Assembly: GCA_002803225.1 (NCBI GenBank)
Contig: NXFV01000354.1
Coordinates: 1 to 39,192 of the forward strand
DNA length: 39,192 nt
Source: Gamarada debralockiae
Taxonomy: Eukaryota > Ascomycota > Leotiomycetes > Helotiales > Hyphodiscaceae
Direction: 5' to 3'
A model generated the notes under the pieces. That model ran no database searches. It was not told the DNA's origin and saw nothing but the letters and a program-made list of their open reading frames with translations. The translations under genes were made by a program, and so were the position numbers. Each line of letters opens with the position of its first letter. Positions within the stretch are counted from its first letter, which is position 1. Below are positions 1 to 9,507 of this stretch, piece after piece.

Positions 1-182
1 GGAGTACAAGTAAGGCTTGCCAACCCTACTTGAAGAAGGGCAAGCTTGAGTTTTACTTTCAAACATCCGATTGTACGAAAGCTCAGGAAAATACAGTCAA
101 TACTTCTTCATCTACTGAACTGCTACTCCTCTGTTGTACTGTGATCCCTCCTGTTGCCCTCTAGCTACCACCAGCTATTACA
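1..182 (-). repeat. Partial LTR, cut by the window edge
   Basis: This stretch is similar, in opposite orientation, to part of the LTR at 9055-9507. The reverse complement of 1-60 matches about 9275-9330 (shared words such as CCCTACTTGA and GCAAGCTTGAGTT), and 130-180 matches about 9150-9195 (ATCCCTCCTG.TGCCCTC). The inner boundary is set at TGTAATAGC (reverse strand, 174-182), which resembles the TGTAACAGC start of the other copy. The other end lies beyond the window. The copies have diverged strongly, so this is an old relic. Confidence 0.55.
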
Positions 183-455
183 GTCGAGTCTTCTCTTGTG
201 GAGCACGAGTATCAGCGTCAACGATGTTTTTAGGGGTAATATATAGCTCCTCGGGCGTACGACCAGCGTTAATGTCTTGCTGCAGACGAGCTAATGCCGA
301 TAGCTTAGGCTACTTCGTTAGGGCTAGCATATTTCGAGGCATATAGACAAGAGGAGGTAGTTTAGGTAGAGGTAGATAGGTAGAGGATGATGTAAAGGCT
401 TGAGGTAAGCGAAGGAACTGATCGAATATAAAGGGCACTCGAAACTTGTACAGAT
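183..455 (-). pseudogene. Retroelement polyprotein C-terminal relic
   Basis: Read on the reverse strand, one frame runs from about 455 to a TAA at 178-180 with a single internal stop (TAG, roughly 50 codons in). It ends directly at the LTR boundary, the position expected for the end of a retrotransposon polyprotein. The peptide is proline-rich and then contains a segment with RLQQDINAGRTPEELYITP. I cannot assign it to gag or pol. The ORF-to-LTR order supports a minus-strand element leaving the window on the left. Confidence 0.4.
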
Positions 456-490
456 ATGCTTAGGAGCTCCGGAAAATTTGTACTGACCTG

Positions 491-520
491 CGTAGGCTTA
501 CGTAGGCTTGCGTATGCTTG
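491..520. repeat. Three tandem 10-bp units
   Basis: Three adjacent units, CGTAGGCTTA, CGTAGGCTTG and CGTATGCTTG, differ by one or two bases. They lie 48 bp before a 16-17 bp word (569-584, GGTGATTAGTGCCTGAG-like) that recurs with one mismatch at 10194-10210, so they probably belong to a transposon end. Confidence 0.6.
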
Positions 521-584
521 TGGAGACTCAAACCCTTGGGCTGCTTAGGTAAGCTGAGGGCCGACACGGTGATTAGTGCCTGAG

Positions 585-2411
585 AAAACTTACTACTAGT
601 GGCGGGGTCGGCAGAAAGGCAATGAGGAGAATGAGGAAAGCCAATTCCACATATACGATTATAACATATCGAGAAATTGTACCTTCAGCTCGTTCGATTT
701 CGGTCGAGCATCTGATTGGTTGCCGCCGAACCGGAAAGGGCATGCAAAAAGCGCCCTGGAATCGCGCCTACGTATGGGTGGATAAGTTACCCTTACCCCT
801 ACTGCATCATACCCCAACATATGGTACTGGAGCCTTGTGCTTCCCGTGACTTTGGAAAACCTTTAGCTAGCCAATAATAGCCTCAGTTACTATTACATAA
901 GCCGAAATTTCCAATCATTTGTGATGCCCTCGTTCCCCATTAGACACCCTGTGTCGGACGTTAATAACCAGGGGAATCTTCTTAAGTCTTGTTTTGTTAT
1001 TTCCGCTGCCCAGTCACTTAATGATTGCCGCATGGCTCAACAACGAGGCCCGGGACAAGTTCCATCTCTGGAGGCCAAGTTTACATCCTCCATCGTCAGT
1101 TCTCAACAAACACAATGTCAAAGAAACAGGGGTGTTTTTCTATGCTACATTCAATCTATCTGCCATTCTCCACCTCGCAGGACAGCTTCGAAATATACCA
1201 TGCTCTTGCGATTCGTCCAAGCAGCCGGAAACCGGAAGCCTGAATTGGTCAATTTTTCTTTCATTTGAGGGACGGCGTGGAATGGGTCTTGCTTTCTCCT
1301 CGAAGGTGCTATGCTGCCTTTGCACACTCACGACAAATCAAGAACAGCAAGGCCACGGAGACAAGTACTGATTGCACATGACAGGTTTATAGCCCATGTC
1401 ATACTTATGCAATTCTAGACAGTGCATCGCTTTGGGCCATGTTCGTTGAAAATAGGGCTGTCTACACAGCAACCGAGGTCTCACTGGCCCACGTAGCCTC
1501 CAAACACAAGGCGGCCCAATGCACATGAGCGAATTCGAGAGCAAAACTACTGCAAAATGACAAAACTCAGGTTCAATAAAGTACATAGTTTCCCCAGAAG
1601 ATGCTTTGCAAACAATTAAACTATACACCATGACGAGGAAAATTCCGTTCTACCGGTATTTGCAGTGGGCGGTGGGCGATGCCCCTTTCGGCCGTGCCAC
1701 AGGTGTCGAGACCGGCAGAAATACTCTTTTTTCCCACCATCCTGGAAGAAATCTATTCTGCCGCAAATTGTTCGACCAAAGCTCCTCAGAACACTGCTCA
1801 CATACTCCTCAATCCAAAGACAGATCGCAATCTGCCGCGAACAGTATTGTGGTGCGCTTGAGCAAGAACCGTAAGATATCGATTCAATGTTCCCTTCAAA
1901 GGGACTGTCTCAGTTACTCTCCTCACTTATTATCACAACAGGTAGCTTTCAGCAAGGTTTTTTTTTTATTTAATTTTTTTTTAAAAAAAAAAATAAATTT
2001 TTTTTATTTATTTATATATTATATATATATATAATTAAAAAAAATTTCTCCCATCGAAAAGCCTTGGGTAAGTGCTCATGTTGTGGAACGGGACATGGTC
2101 GTAGTCATACGGGAAATTCAGACGGCGCCTGCATTGAAAAGTACGCTGCGATTCCTGTTCTTCGTATGGTATCACCTTGCGATGAATCGTCATTCTTGTC
2201 CTTCCGGATGCGATCTCAATCCAAGTCAGCTACGGCGGGGTGGGAGAAGGAGGCGAATGTACTCACCGCCAAAGAGTGGGTGGCAATACGAGAGTAGGCA
2301 GCAAATGGTGGCGTGTTGACGGCGAGGTCCTTATAAGTAAGTCACCATCACCGCCCATCTTATCCTCAACATTCCCTGGTTGGTTTTTCGGAGTCAAACC
2401 TCCAACCGTAC
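585..2411. other. Gene-free stretch with an AT tract
   Basis: I see no supportable gene here. The open frames are short, overlap on both strands and show no recognisable domain. The one notable feature is an extreme A/T run at about 1957-2045 made of T-runs, A-runs and a TATATATA core, able to fold on itself. It could be a degraded element end or a slipped low-complexity tract. Confidence 0.5.
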
Positions 2412-3384
2412 TCATGTGTCATTATCAACAGTGCTTGGTTCTTTCACTCCTTTGGCTCCTTTCGCGAGAAGCATCGTCTTTCTGCCTAGGTTCAAAGTCT
2501 CTTCATCTGACATATTTTGTACCTTTTCGTTGAGCAAGAGCCGTGCAAAGATATTCTGGACCATAGGCTCTTCGATTTGCTCTTGCGATCGCTCCGAGGT
2601 TTCCCTAGATCGATTGAGGTCATCAAGCCCATCGTTCTCTGTTCAGGACGTCAGTCAGCCATTTCTGTTCGATGAACAACATAACGAAACGAGAGGCATA
2701 CCAATGTGCTGTTGTTGGCCTTGTGAGGATTTCTCCTTCTGCGCCGGCCTTTTTCTTGCAAAGACGATATCCGCATGACCATCCTTATCCTCTCGAATAG
2801 CAAACCTCGATCTAGACTTTTTTCCTCCCTTGTGTGGAATATAAGTAATGCCCACTTTCCCATCCTTGCCCTTGGGGGATTTTACTCGATCGTAGGCGGT
2901 CCGTAGGATATAGTCCTCGTCGGTGTCATCTGCAACGCAGCACCACAAAAGGACCCTTCCGTCTGGATTGTCGGTACTTTTTTCAACCAAGGCATAGACT
3001 ATGTAGGGCTCATCGGTCTGCGCGAAGACATCAGCTTCACACCATGCAAAGGATATATAGGGCAGAACAGCATACATCGTCAGGAGACTCCTCGGAGTGA
3101 GAGTGATAACCCGAGTCAGAATGCCTCTCCGACTCGGGCGACAACGCTAGCTTTCCTCCCTTCCCCTTATCCTCTGCAAGCTCCCTATTCAGAAGGCGTC
3201 GACGTTTCTTCAATGACTTCTTCCATTCCGCTTCGCTCCGCTTTGTATGGTCGATCGATTTGCCCTTTAGGAACATCTTCAGTAGCGGCCAGCAGGAGTC
3301 ATCGTCGTCATCCGGTATTTCCGAGTCCTTGGCCGCCTCCCAAAGCGCATCGTGATAAGTGGTGGATGCCAGCGCCATTGTCAC
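2412..3384 (-). CDS. Hypothetical protein, 283 aa, three exons
   Basis: I do not recognise this family. The proposed exons are 3384-3076, 3017-2702 and 2638-2412. Introns of 58 bp (3018-3075, GTATGC...GCGCAG) and 63 bp (2639-2701, GTATGC...GAACAG) join in phase 0 and phase 1, and the total is 852 bases, an exact multiple of three. The N-terminal third has an acidic run (DDDDD), a basic patch (KKRRRLLNRE) and a serine-rich stretch. The middle holds a compact region with DEPYIVYALVEK and RVLLWCCVADDTDEDYI. The C-terminal exon is charged and helical-looking. There is no signal peptide or membrane segment. It lies about 1 kb from the gasdermin/protease pair. That the third exon stays open for 75 codons supports the model. 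Confidence 0.6.
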
Positions 3385-3390
3385 GGTTGC

Positions 3391-4074
3391 TTAATGGCGC
3401 AGTTCATGGCTCGAGCTTCGTGGTGGCAAAAAAGGTACAAAATATGCCTCGGTCACGAACTTCGATAGAAGCGCATGCAGTATTGCAAGAGAAAATGGCC
3501 GCGGCGCAGAAATTCGACCGAAGGGAACGTATTTGTCGTATAATGTTGATGGGAAGCAGATGAGAAGAGTTGGTTGTTGAGCCATTCTTGCTGGTCGGTA
3601 TTTCGTTGTCAATGACCCCTCCACGGCGGCTCTGATACGTATTGGTTGCATGAGAATCCGGGGGCGAGATACGATGTCTGCCTGGGGCACGCGCCGCAAC
3701 ATATAAGGAGGAAAATGCTTTGGAGAGCTTGCCATGCCATTGTACAAATTTTGCACGTCGAAGTCTCTATATACGAGTATTCTCAAGTGGTGACAAGCTT
3801 CTAGTACGAGAATTCCCTGGCCCTCAAAACAGAAGATCAAACCCTTTTCTGTCCGGATTCGCGTCGGCAAGGGATGCGACAGGTCGCACAGATCTTGGGA
3901 AAACGATCGATTTTGGAGGAGCTGACAATGGCCCATATCTATGAATATTCCCAGCGGCAGGTCGCATTGGTAAGCTTTACTGGCTCCAAAATCCTCTCCC
4001 TGCTGGAGAAGTCGAATCTCTTGTCCATTGAACATGTTGAAACTTTCGGCGCGCATTTGTGTGTTCAATCCCAC
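3391..4074 (-). CDS. Doubtful 227-aa open frame
   Basis: An uninterrupted minus-strand frame begins at 4074 and stops 6 bp before the ATG of the 283-aa gene. It has no recognisable domain, and composition is unremarkable, with several Cys and His residues. A second frame in the same stretch has a short hydrophobic Met-led segment, so the coding frame is uncertain. It could be a real gene of unknown function, the upstream part of an unresolved spliced gene, or 5' flanking DNA that is open by chance. Confidence 0.22.
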   Translation of the reverse strand: MGLNTQMRAESFNMFNGQEIRLLQQGEDFGASKAYQCDLPLGIFIDMGHCQLLQNRSFSQDLCDLSHPLPTRIRTEKGLIFCFEGQGILVLEACHHLRILVYRDFDVQNLYNGMASSPKHFPPYMLRRVPQADIVSRPRILMQPIRIRAAVEGSLTTKYRPARMAQQPTLLICFPSTLYDKYVPFGRISAPRPFSLAILHALLSKFVTEAYFVPFLPPRSSSHELRH

Positions 4075-4372
4075 CGTAGAACCTTCTGTTTAGATTTGCT
4101 TTTTGGGGGGAGGCTTTTGAGGTGTGGTTACACAACATTGCGATTTTGTCTACGTCCAGTGACGTTCTGTTCTAAGGCATGAAATCTGATTACGAATTTT
4201 ATGCGAGTGATTTGTTGTTTGCGAGAGTCTTTTGTCCCACAAAACATTCGCCCAAGGCAATAGTCACACCGCGGTCTCTGCCCGACGAAATGGGGGCCTG
4301 GAGATATAATGACCAGCTCACCATCCACCTACGGCTCATCAACGTAAGTACTCTCTCTATGCAGAAGGCGCA

Positions 4373-5275
4373 ATGGCTTCTATCAAAACCTACATGCTTG
4401 TCCCTCACCACGATTTTCCTGCAGATGGTCCTATCGTACTTGGAAGCATCATCCTTGATCCGCGAGAACCGGGCGAGAGTCTGAACGAAGCAGAGATACC
4501 CGAAATACCGATCAAGTATAGCAGCCATAAAGACAACTGGGAACAAACTGTCGAGTCTATGAGGAATGGTAACGCTGGAGTATGGGCACGATGCGTCAAT
4601 ATTCTCGGGTTGGGAGGGTCTTTGGGAATGGGTTTCGACACTGTGACCGTCGATCACTACCGGTTCGCAGATTTGGAAACCACATTCTTTACCCCATCTC
4701 AGGATTACATTGAACAGGCTGTCAAGACGCCTAAGATAAGACTGTTTCTTGCGGGGGCCCGATACGCTCCCGTGTACATGATAACAGGCCTGAAGATAGT
4801 TCGTGGACCGGGATCTCATGTCATGAGCAGGAGGACGACGACACAAGGAGGCCAGGCAAATGTTGGACTTTCGGGGTCTACAGATGTTAGCGGCTTTGCG
4901 GTCGGCTCTGGTGATGTGTCGCTCCGGCGGGGAGGTACGACAAATACAAATAATTCTTATAGCGGGAGCTCTGACTTCGTGATCGGATATCGGCTGGGCA
5001 AAATAACTTTCGAGAGGGGCTGGTGGTCTGGGAAGGGGCCCCATACTCCTAAATATCAGCGGGAGGTAGCTGGAGCTGTGCTGGGAGTCAGCGAAGATCG
5101 AACGAATCAGGATTCCCGTTCCAATAACGATGTGGACGTCATCTTCGAAGGTGAAGAGGTCATTGCCGAGGAGCTTCGAGGGCAGAACTTGGTCGCAGTT
5201 ACGGCTATTGATGAAGGAGATGAGAAGGATTGCCAGTGCTTCATCATACCACTTCCAGGCACAGATCATAACTAG
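4373..5275 (+). CDS. Gasdermin-like pore-forming protein, 300 aa
   Basis: A single-exon gene. The start ATG at 4373 is the first in a frame open to the TAG at 5273-5275. No signal peptide is seen. Residues around 100-150 and 205-215 carry the pattern I associate with fungal gasdermin-like proteins (RCD-1/HET-Q1 type). A 'DLETTFFTPSQDYIEQAV' segment is followed by 'PVYMITGLKIVRG', then a Gly/Ser/Thr-rich linker and 'DFVIGYRLGKI'. The length fits that family (about 250-300 aa), with an N-terminal pore-forming domain and a short C-terminal inhibitory tail, here acidic and ending in PLPGTDHN. In the known pair, a clustered protease removes the tail and the N-terminal part permeabilises the plasma membrane, killing the cell. 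The convergent subtilisin gene ends only 89 bp away, which supports the call. The family assignment rests on motif memory and context, not an alignment. Confidence 0.58.
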   Translation: MASIKTYMLVPHHDFPADGPIVLGSIILDPREPGESLNEAEIPEIPIKYSSHKDNWEQTVESMRNGNAGVWARCVNILGLGGSLGMGFDTVTVDHYRFADLETTFFTPSQDYIEQAVKTPKIRLFLAGARYAPVYMITGLKIVRGPGSHVMSRRTTTQGGQANVGLSGSTDVSGFAVGSGDVSLRRGGTTNTNNSYSGSSDFVIGYRLGKITFERGWWSGKGPHTPKYQREVAGAVLGVSEDRTNQDSRSNNDVDVIFEGEEVIAEELRGQNLVAVTAIDEGDEKDCQCFIIPLPGTDHN

Positions 5276-5364
5276 TGCATTGCTTCACTGCCTTCCAGAC
5301 CAGTATTTTACAGCAAAACACCCATTATCAAACATAGATACCCATACTCCGCACATTCCTGACC
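5276..5364. promoter_or_regulatory. Shared 3' region of the convergent pair
   Basis: Only 89 bp separate the stop codons of the gasdermin-like gene and the protease gene, so both transcripts must end here or overlap. Antisense overlap could couple their expression; this is inference. Confidence 0.4.
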
Positions 5365-7352
5365 TCAATTTGAGCTATTCAAACATTCCAAAATGTCTGT
5401 TATGAGAGTAAGAATATTGTCGTCCTTGCGGGTCTTGTTAAACAGTTTCCATGGGCGGATATAATGAAACCCCCCTCTTTCTTCCACCAATTGGTTGACA
5501 AAGACCGCTTGCATACCTTTACGGCATCGGAGTTGCAGGTACTGTTCATCGTTCATACAGTTCATAAGAGAGAATTCAAGAACACATGCAGCTACCCCAG
5601 CCGCGATAGGGGTTGCAAAGGATGTTCCAGTCATCCTTCGTTCGAGAGTCTGACTTTTGGCCAGTTGTGCCTGCACTTTGGCAGGTTGTGTTGGCTCTGC
5701 CTCAGGGGTCACAATAGATATCCCGGTCATCTTTCGTTCGAGAGCCTCCCTTTCACCAAGATGTATCAGCCAGGCAGATTTTACCGCCTCTCCAAGAGTA
5801 GCAAAGTGATAAATTGCGCTCTCCATTGGTGTTGGGTTGCACTTCGAGCCGTTTCCCCATCCATCGGTGGAGAAAATACAGAATACGTCATCATACCTGG
5901 CCGGGTAGGTGACGGGGGAATTCCCTCCGTTATTAGATGCTGCTGCGAAAATGAGTATGTCTTTCGAATATGCATCTTTGACGGCGTCTTCAATCTCTTT
6001 CTGATGATTTCCTAGACCAAAAGACATGGTGATAATATCGACATTGAGATTTATAGCCCATCTGATAGCCTAAATACTCCAATTTTAGTCTCTTTCAACA
6101 AGAATCTCTATCTGCCAGGCTCACCTTCCCAATGTTGTTGTCCGGTGGAATTGTCCCCTCTTCAGTTACTTTCGCAACATACAACTCCGCATCAGGAGCG
6201 ACGTCAAGAAGTAGATTGGCAACATGAGTTCCATGGCCAAAACTATCCTCCGGACTATTGTTATTGTTGACAAAGCTTCTCGCAACTTGGATTCGCTTAG
6301 TCTTCAGTGCACCGGAGATAAAAGGATGCCTGGAGTCAATGCCCGTGTCGAGGACGGCGATCTTCACAGCAGGTATGCGTCGAGGATACTTCGATGGCTT
6401 GTCGGTATACATGCGAACTGACGACTTTAGCTCAGCTATCCACTTGTCCGCCCTGATGGACCTATTGTTGATTAGTTATCATAGTCAGCCAGAAGGGGAA
6501 CAGGTGCCTTCACTTTTCTGCATCGTCATCAATCCATTTTGGTTGTCCATCCAAAGTCAGTCCATCAAATGAACAAACTGCCGTTGGAGGCCTGGATAAA
6601 GAGGCAGATGAGTTCTCTGGTGTAACCAAACCTGGAATCTGGATCGAATCTGAAGGCGTTCGAGATGTCCTCTGAATTGGTCCTGCTGGAGGAGGTAGCA
6701 AACACTTCCTGAGGTAGAGATCGAAGCCCTCGGCATTGACAACGCGGCAATCGGTCTCTGTTGTTTTTAAGGAGTCCTTTTCGAACCACTGAACCTTGAT
6801 TCTTCCAAGGAACTTTACTGTCTTTAATTCAATGTGTCCATAGCCTTGTTCTTTGAAGGAGCATTTTGGATTCAAGCGTTCGACGAGACTCTTTGATATC
6901 CAGTCATCGTCCAAGTCGTCAACAAAAGTCGCTTTAGCTTCGATCAAATCCTTCTTCGAGTGCGATTTGATCTTTATGGTTCTGAGAACGTCGCTGAGAC
7001 TTGGTCGGTGAGTGGGCTGCCATAATTAGACAAGGCTGCGTTCGATGACGGTTCAACCAACCTCCTCGTTCAGTTTTAGGGCAATACCTGAGTCCCGTGT
7101 GTTTTTTAATTTGGGTGATGAAGAATAATTGATTGGGTTCGTAGTATCTTCATCTGAAGATAGAGAGGATGACGAGGAGGAATAGCTGGATCCACCGAAG
7201 GGCGATTCAGAACATGGTTTTCGTCCCCCGTTTTGTTGCGGCATTCGTCGGCGCTCTGTCATGATTTGCATCGACGCATTGTGATAGCTCTTGCCAGCGC
7301 TTAGGTCAGGAGAATGCAGAGAATCATCTGTAAAGACGATCTTCGGAAGCAT
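5365..7352 (-). CDS. Subtilisin-like (S8) protease, 611 aa, partner of gasdermin-like gene
   Basis: Exons are 7352-7062, 7016-6514, 6461-6125 and 6069-5365. Introns of 45, 52 and 55 bp are in phases 0, 2 and 0 (total 1836 bases). The catalytic domain is in the C-terminal half: Asp303 in AVLDTGID, His341 in FGHGTHVA, oxyanion Asn423 in AAASNNGGN, and Ser527 in GTSFATPIAAG. There is no signal peptide, so it is probably cytosolic, as in HET-Q2 and protease-type fungal NLRs. The first ~100 residues are low-complexity and serine-rich. Residues ~120-200 resemble a degenerate retropepsin-like fold (see findings). An in-frame, diverged duplication of the block before and including the catalytic Ser places a second Ser motif (GISIVTP, Ser495) 32 residues upstream. 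No NB-ARC, ankyrin or TPR region follows. The first intron has a weak donor (GTTGGT), so the N-terminus is less certain than the rest. Confidence 0.88.
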
Positions 7353-8669
7353 GCAGCATGATCTTATGCAGGGTGATGAAAAGACTAGATTGAAAAGAGG
7401 TAGCCTTCAATGCTGAAGTTCGACTAAGGCAGTCAATGAGCACGAAAGGCATTCACGAAGGCCTTGTTTTGCTTTTCTGAGACGGGCTACGCCCCGGTGA
7501 CAGGAATGGAATTGGGTATTCACCGCCCGCAGATAAGGGCCTACAATTGGCTATGAAAAAATCGCCCAACCCCCAGGTTCCCCGGTCACACCTCTTGTGA
7601 CCTCCAAATGGTGGCATTGTTGAGCCTCATGAAGTAGGCTGTGCGCCAGGAGGATTGCAAGGCATTCTCGAACATGTGCCCATACCCGAGAGACTCGTCA
7701 GCTGTTGTCGTGCTCTCAATGTGTTGTCTAGCCCTCTAGGTCTCATCTGAGATTCCTCCTTGCCTGATCGAGACCGCGAAATGATTGTTCGTGCATAGCC
7801 TGCCAGGTCATCAAGTCTCATATTCGAAAAAGGACGTACCGACCACTTTGCCAGTCTACCAAGAAGACCATGCAGGCAGCGACACAAAAGAGTAACTATG
7901 AGGTGATAAGATGAACTCCGTAGAATTTCCCCGTGGGAATTAAAAATAAAAAAAATAAAATGTCATGAGGAGTAACATTCTCCCAGAAGTTTGAGAGAGG
8001 TACGCGAGACAAATGAGCGCCAGTATCACGGTCTGCGCCGAATGGGTCCGGCTCATCAAAGACATATTTGGCTACAATGATGGTCCGCATTTCTGCGACC
8101 AGCCCTACGGGCAAACGCTACAGAAATGGAAACCGTGTCACTTTCCAGAATGCTTTGGAGGCCTTGCCTAACCAATAAGTTGAGATCCCTGTGAAAGATG
8201 GCTTGCATCGACTCGCTGCTTTAGTCGCTGTGCAGAACAAGGCTTGACTTGCAGAGGGGGGTAGTGTAGCACAAGGTTTGACGGAAACTTACAAATGACG
8301 AATTTCCAGTCTTCCCTAAAATTCCAATCTGTTATGCTAAATGCCATTCCTAAGCATGAATCCAATCACTATGCTATGGTCGACGTTGGTATTGGATTTC
8401 CGTCTCGCTTAACTGGAAAGGGGAGTGTCTCTAGGTGCACGGGACACAATCAAGGCTACCAATTACCTTCAAATACGCAAAAGAGTTCCAAACGTTATGT
8501 TTTCATTGTGCAAGATGTCAATGCATCGGTCGTTCTCTAACAGCCCACTTCCCCTCTCCTGCGCTCTCCAAGCGAGAGCGTAGAAGTTGGACCGACTATT
8601 ACCAAAGACTTGCTACTTAGCTAGGCAGGATCGCATTTATAGCTCCCCGTCAGTCTCTCTACCACCTCC
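7353..8669. other. Gene-free stretch upstream of the protease
   Basis: This stretch contains the presumed promoter of the protease gene at its left end. The remaining open frames are short and have no recognisable domain. One minus-strand frame near 7900-8110 looks protein-like in places but has no matching neighbouring exon. No further gene can be supported. Confidence 0.45.
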
Positions 8670-9051
8670 CTATAATCCCATAAACAACTCCAACGTAGCA
8701 GGATAATTAGGCGTGCCCAAACCCGTAACGGGATCTCACCCCTTCGCAGCAGAGAACCCATTCGTGTTACATCCAAGACTATCACCAGTAGTGATATCAT
8801 GCAAGACTTGCGGGTTGGCATACTAATCCCTATCAGTAAAAATTCAACACATATCTATCTTCCTGAATGTAGAACTTACCAAAGTCGGATTAACAATGCC
8901 AACAGTTGACTTTCCGGCAGCCAAAAGCTCTTCATTGATCTGGCTAAGAAGCGCTGTGAAAATTGGTGCTGCGACAGAGGTACCTCCGACCTGTGTAGGC
9001 ATTCCTTTGCTGTAAATCACGACGTTATCTCCTACGGCGCTGACATCTGGA
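8670..9051 (-). pseudogene. Sedolisin (S53 peptidase) C-terminal fragment
   Basis: Read on the reverse strand from 9051, the sequence starts at 'PDVSAVG' and continues through the sedolisin catalytic-Ser motif GGTSVAAPIF and then STVGIVNPTL. A GTAAGT donor (about 8874-8879) opens an apparent intron that ends before 'YANPQVLHDITTGD'. The last part has CNTNGFSAAKG, a TGA where the family has Trp, then DPVTGLGTPNYP, and a TAG at 8670-8672. Sedolisins are secreted acid endo- or tripeptidyl peptidases. The Glu/Asp half of the active site and the prodomain are absent because homology stops at the LTR that begins at 9055. The in-frame TGA (TGG to TGA) is a G-to-A change of the kind RIP produces. Confidence 0.85.
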
Positions 9052-9054
9052 TAA

Positions 9055-9507
9055 TGTAACAGCTAGCATGGCTATAATGGCGATACGGGCCCGAACTTAG
9101 CGAGCTCGGCTGATACTGGCTTTGGCGTATGGCGACTATCGCCTAGTATAGCTATAGTAGCTATGAGGGCAGCAGGAGGGATTAGAGTACGTCAAGAGGC
9201 CCGTACAAGGCAGGGTAGTTAACACAGTTGTATTCGTATATGGATGCAACAATGTATATTCAAATGATAGGTAAGAACTCAAGCTTGCCTTCTCAAGTAG
9301 GGTCAGCAAGCTTGCCCTTATACTACTACGCCCATAGCAGTATTTAGTGATTCCAAGCTATTATCGGTATCCCAGAGACATTCGGGGTCCCCGATAATCT
9401 AGGCTTCGGGGCTTCCGTAGCTTGTATGTAGGCTGAGAGCTTGCCTAGTACTCCCTCCCGAGACTCCTTCGTCTCGGCTACAGTCCTATTTAGCCTTGCC
9501 TGTTACA
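9055..9507 (+). mobile_element. LTR of a retrotransposon (453 bp)
   Basis: It begins TGTAACA and ends TGTTACA, a perfect 7-bp inverted terminal pair with TG...CA ends. Its interior is similar to the partial LTR at 1-182 in opposite orientation. The left flank is the truncated sedolisin gene. I see no matching 5-bp target duplication, no evident primer-binding site after 9507, and no sedolisin sequence on the right, so this is either one LTR of a rearranged copy or a solo LTR whose right flank was replaced. Confidence 0.55.

Noticed and set aside
1606..2034. 142-aa plus-strand frame at 1606-2034
   Set aside because: Its C-terminal part is just the AT tract read as Phe/Lys/Ile/Tyr, and the rest has no recognisable pattern.
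4346..4366. GTAAGT...TGCAG just before the gasdermin-like ATG
   Set aside because: Only 21 bp, too short for a spliceosomal intron.
4199..5269. 356-aa minus-strand frame overlapping the gasdermin-like gene
   Set aside because: It mirrors the plus-strand gene almost completely, has a Cys/Arg/His-rich composition typical of antisense frames, and no domain. The plus-strand frame has the family-like motifs and a sensible start and stop.
5464..6015. 183-aa plus-strand frame over the protease gene
   Set aside because: It lies antisense to the subtilisin catalytic exon, which is certain from the DTG/HGTH/GTS motifs.
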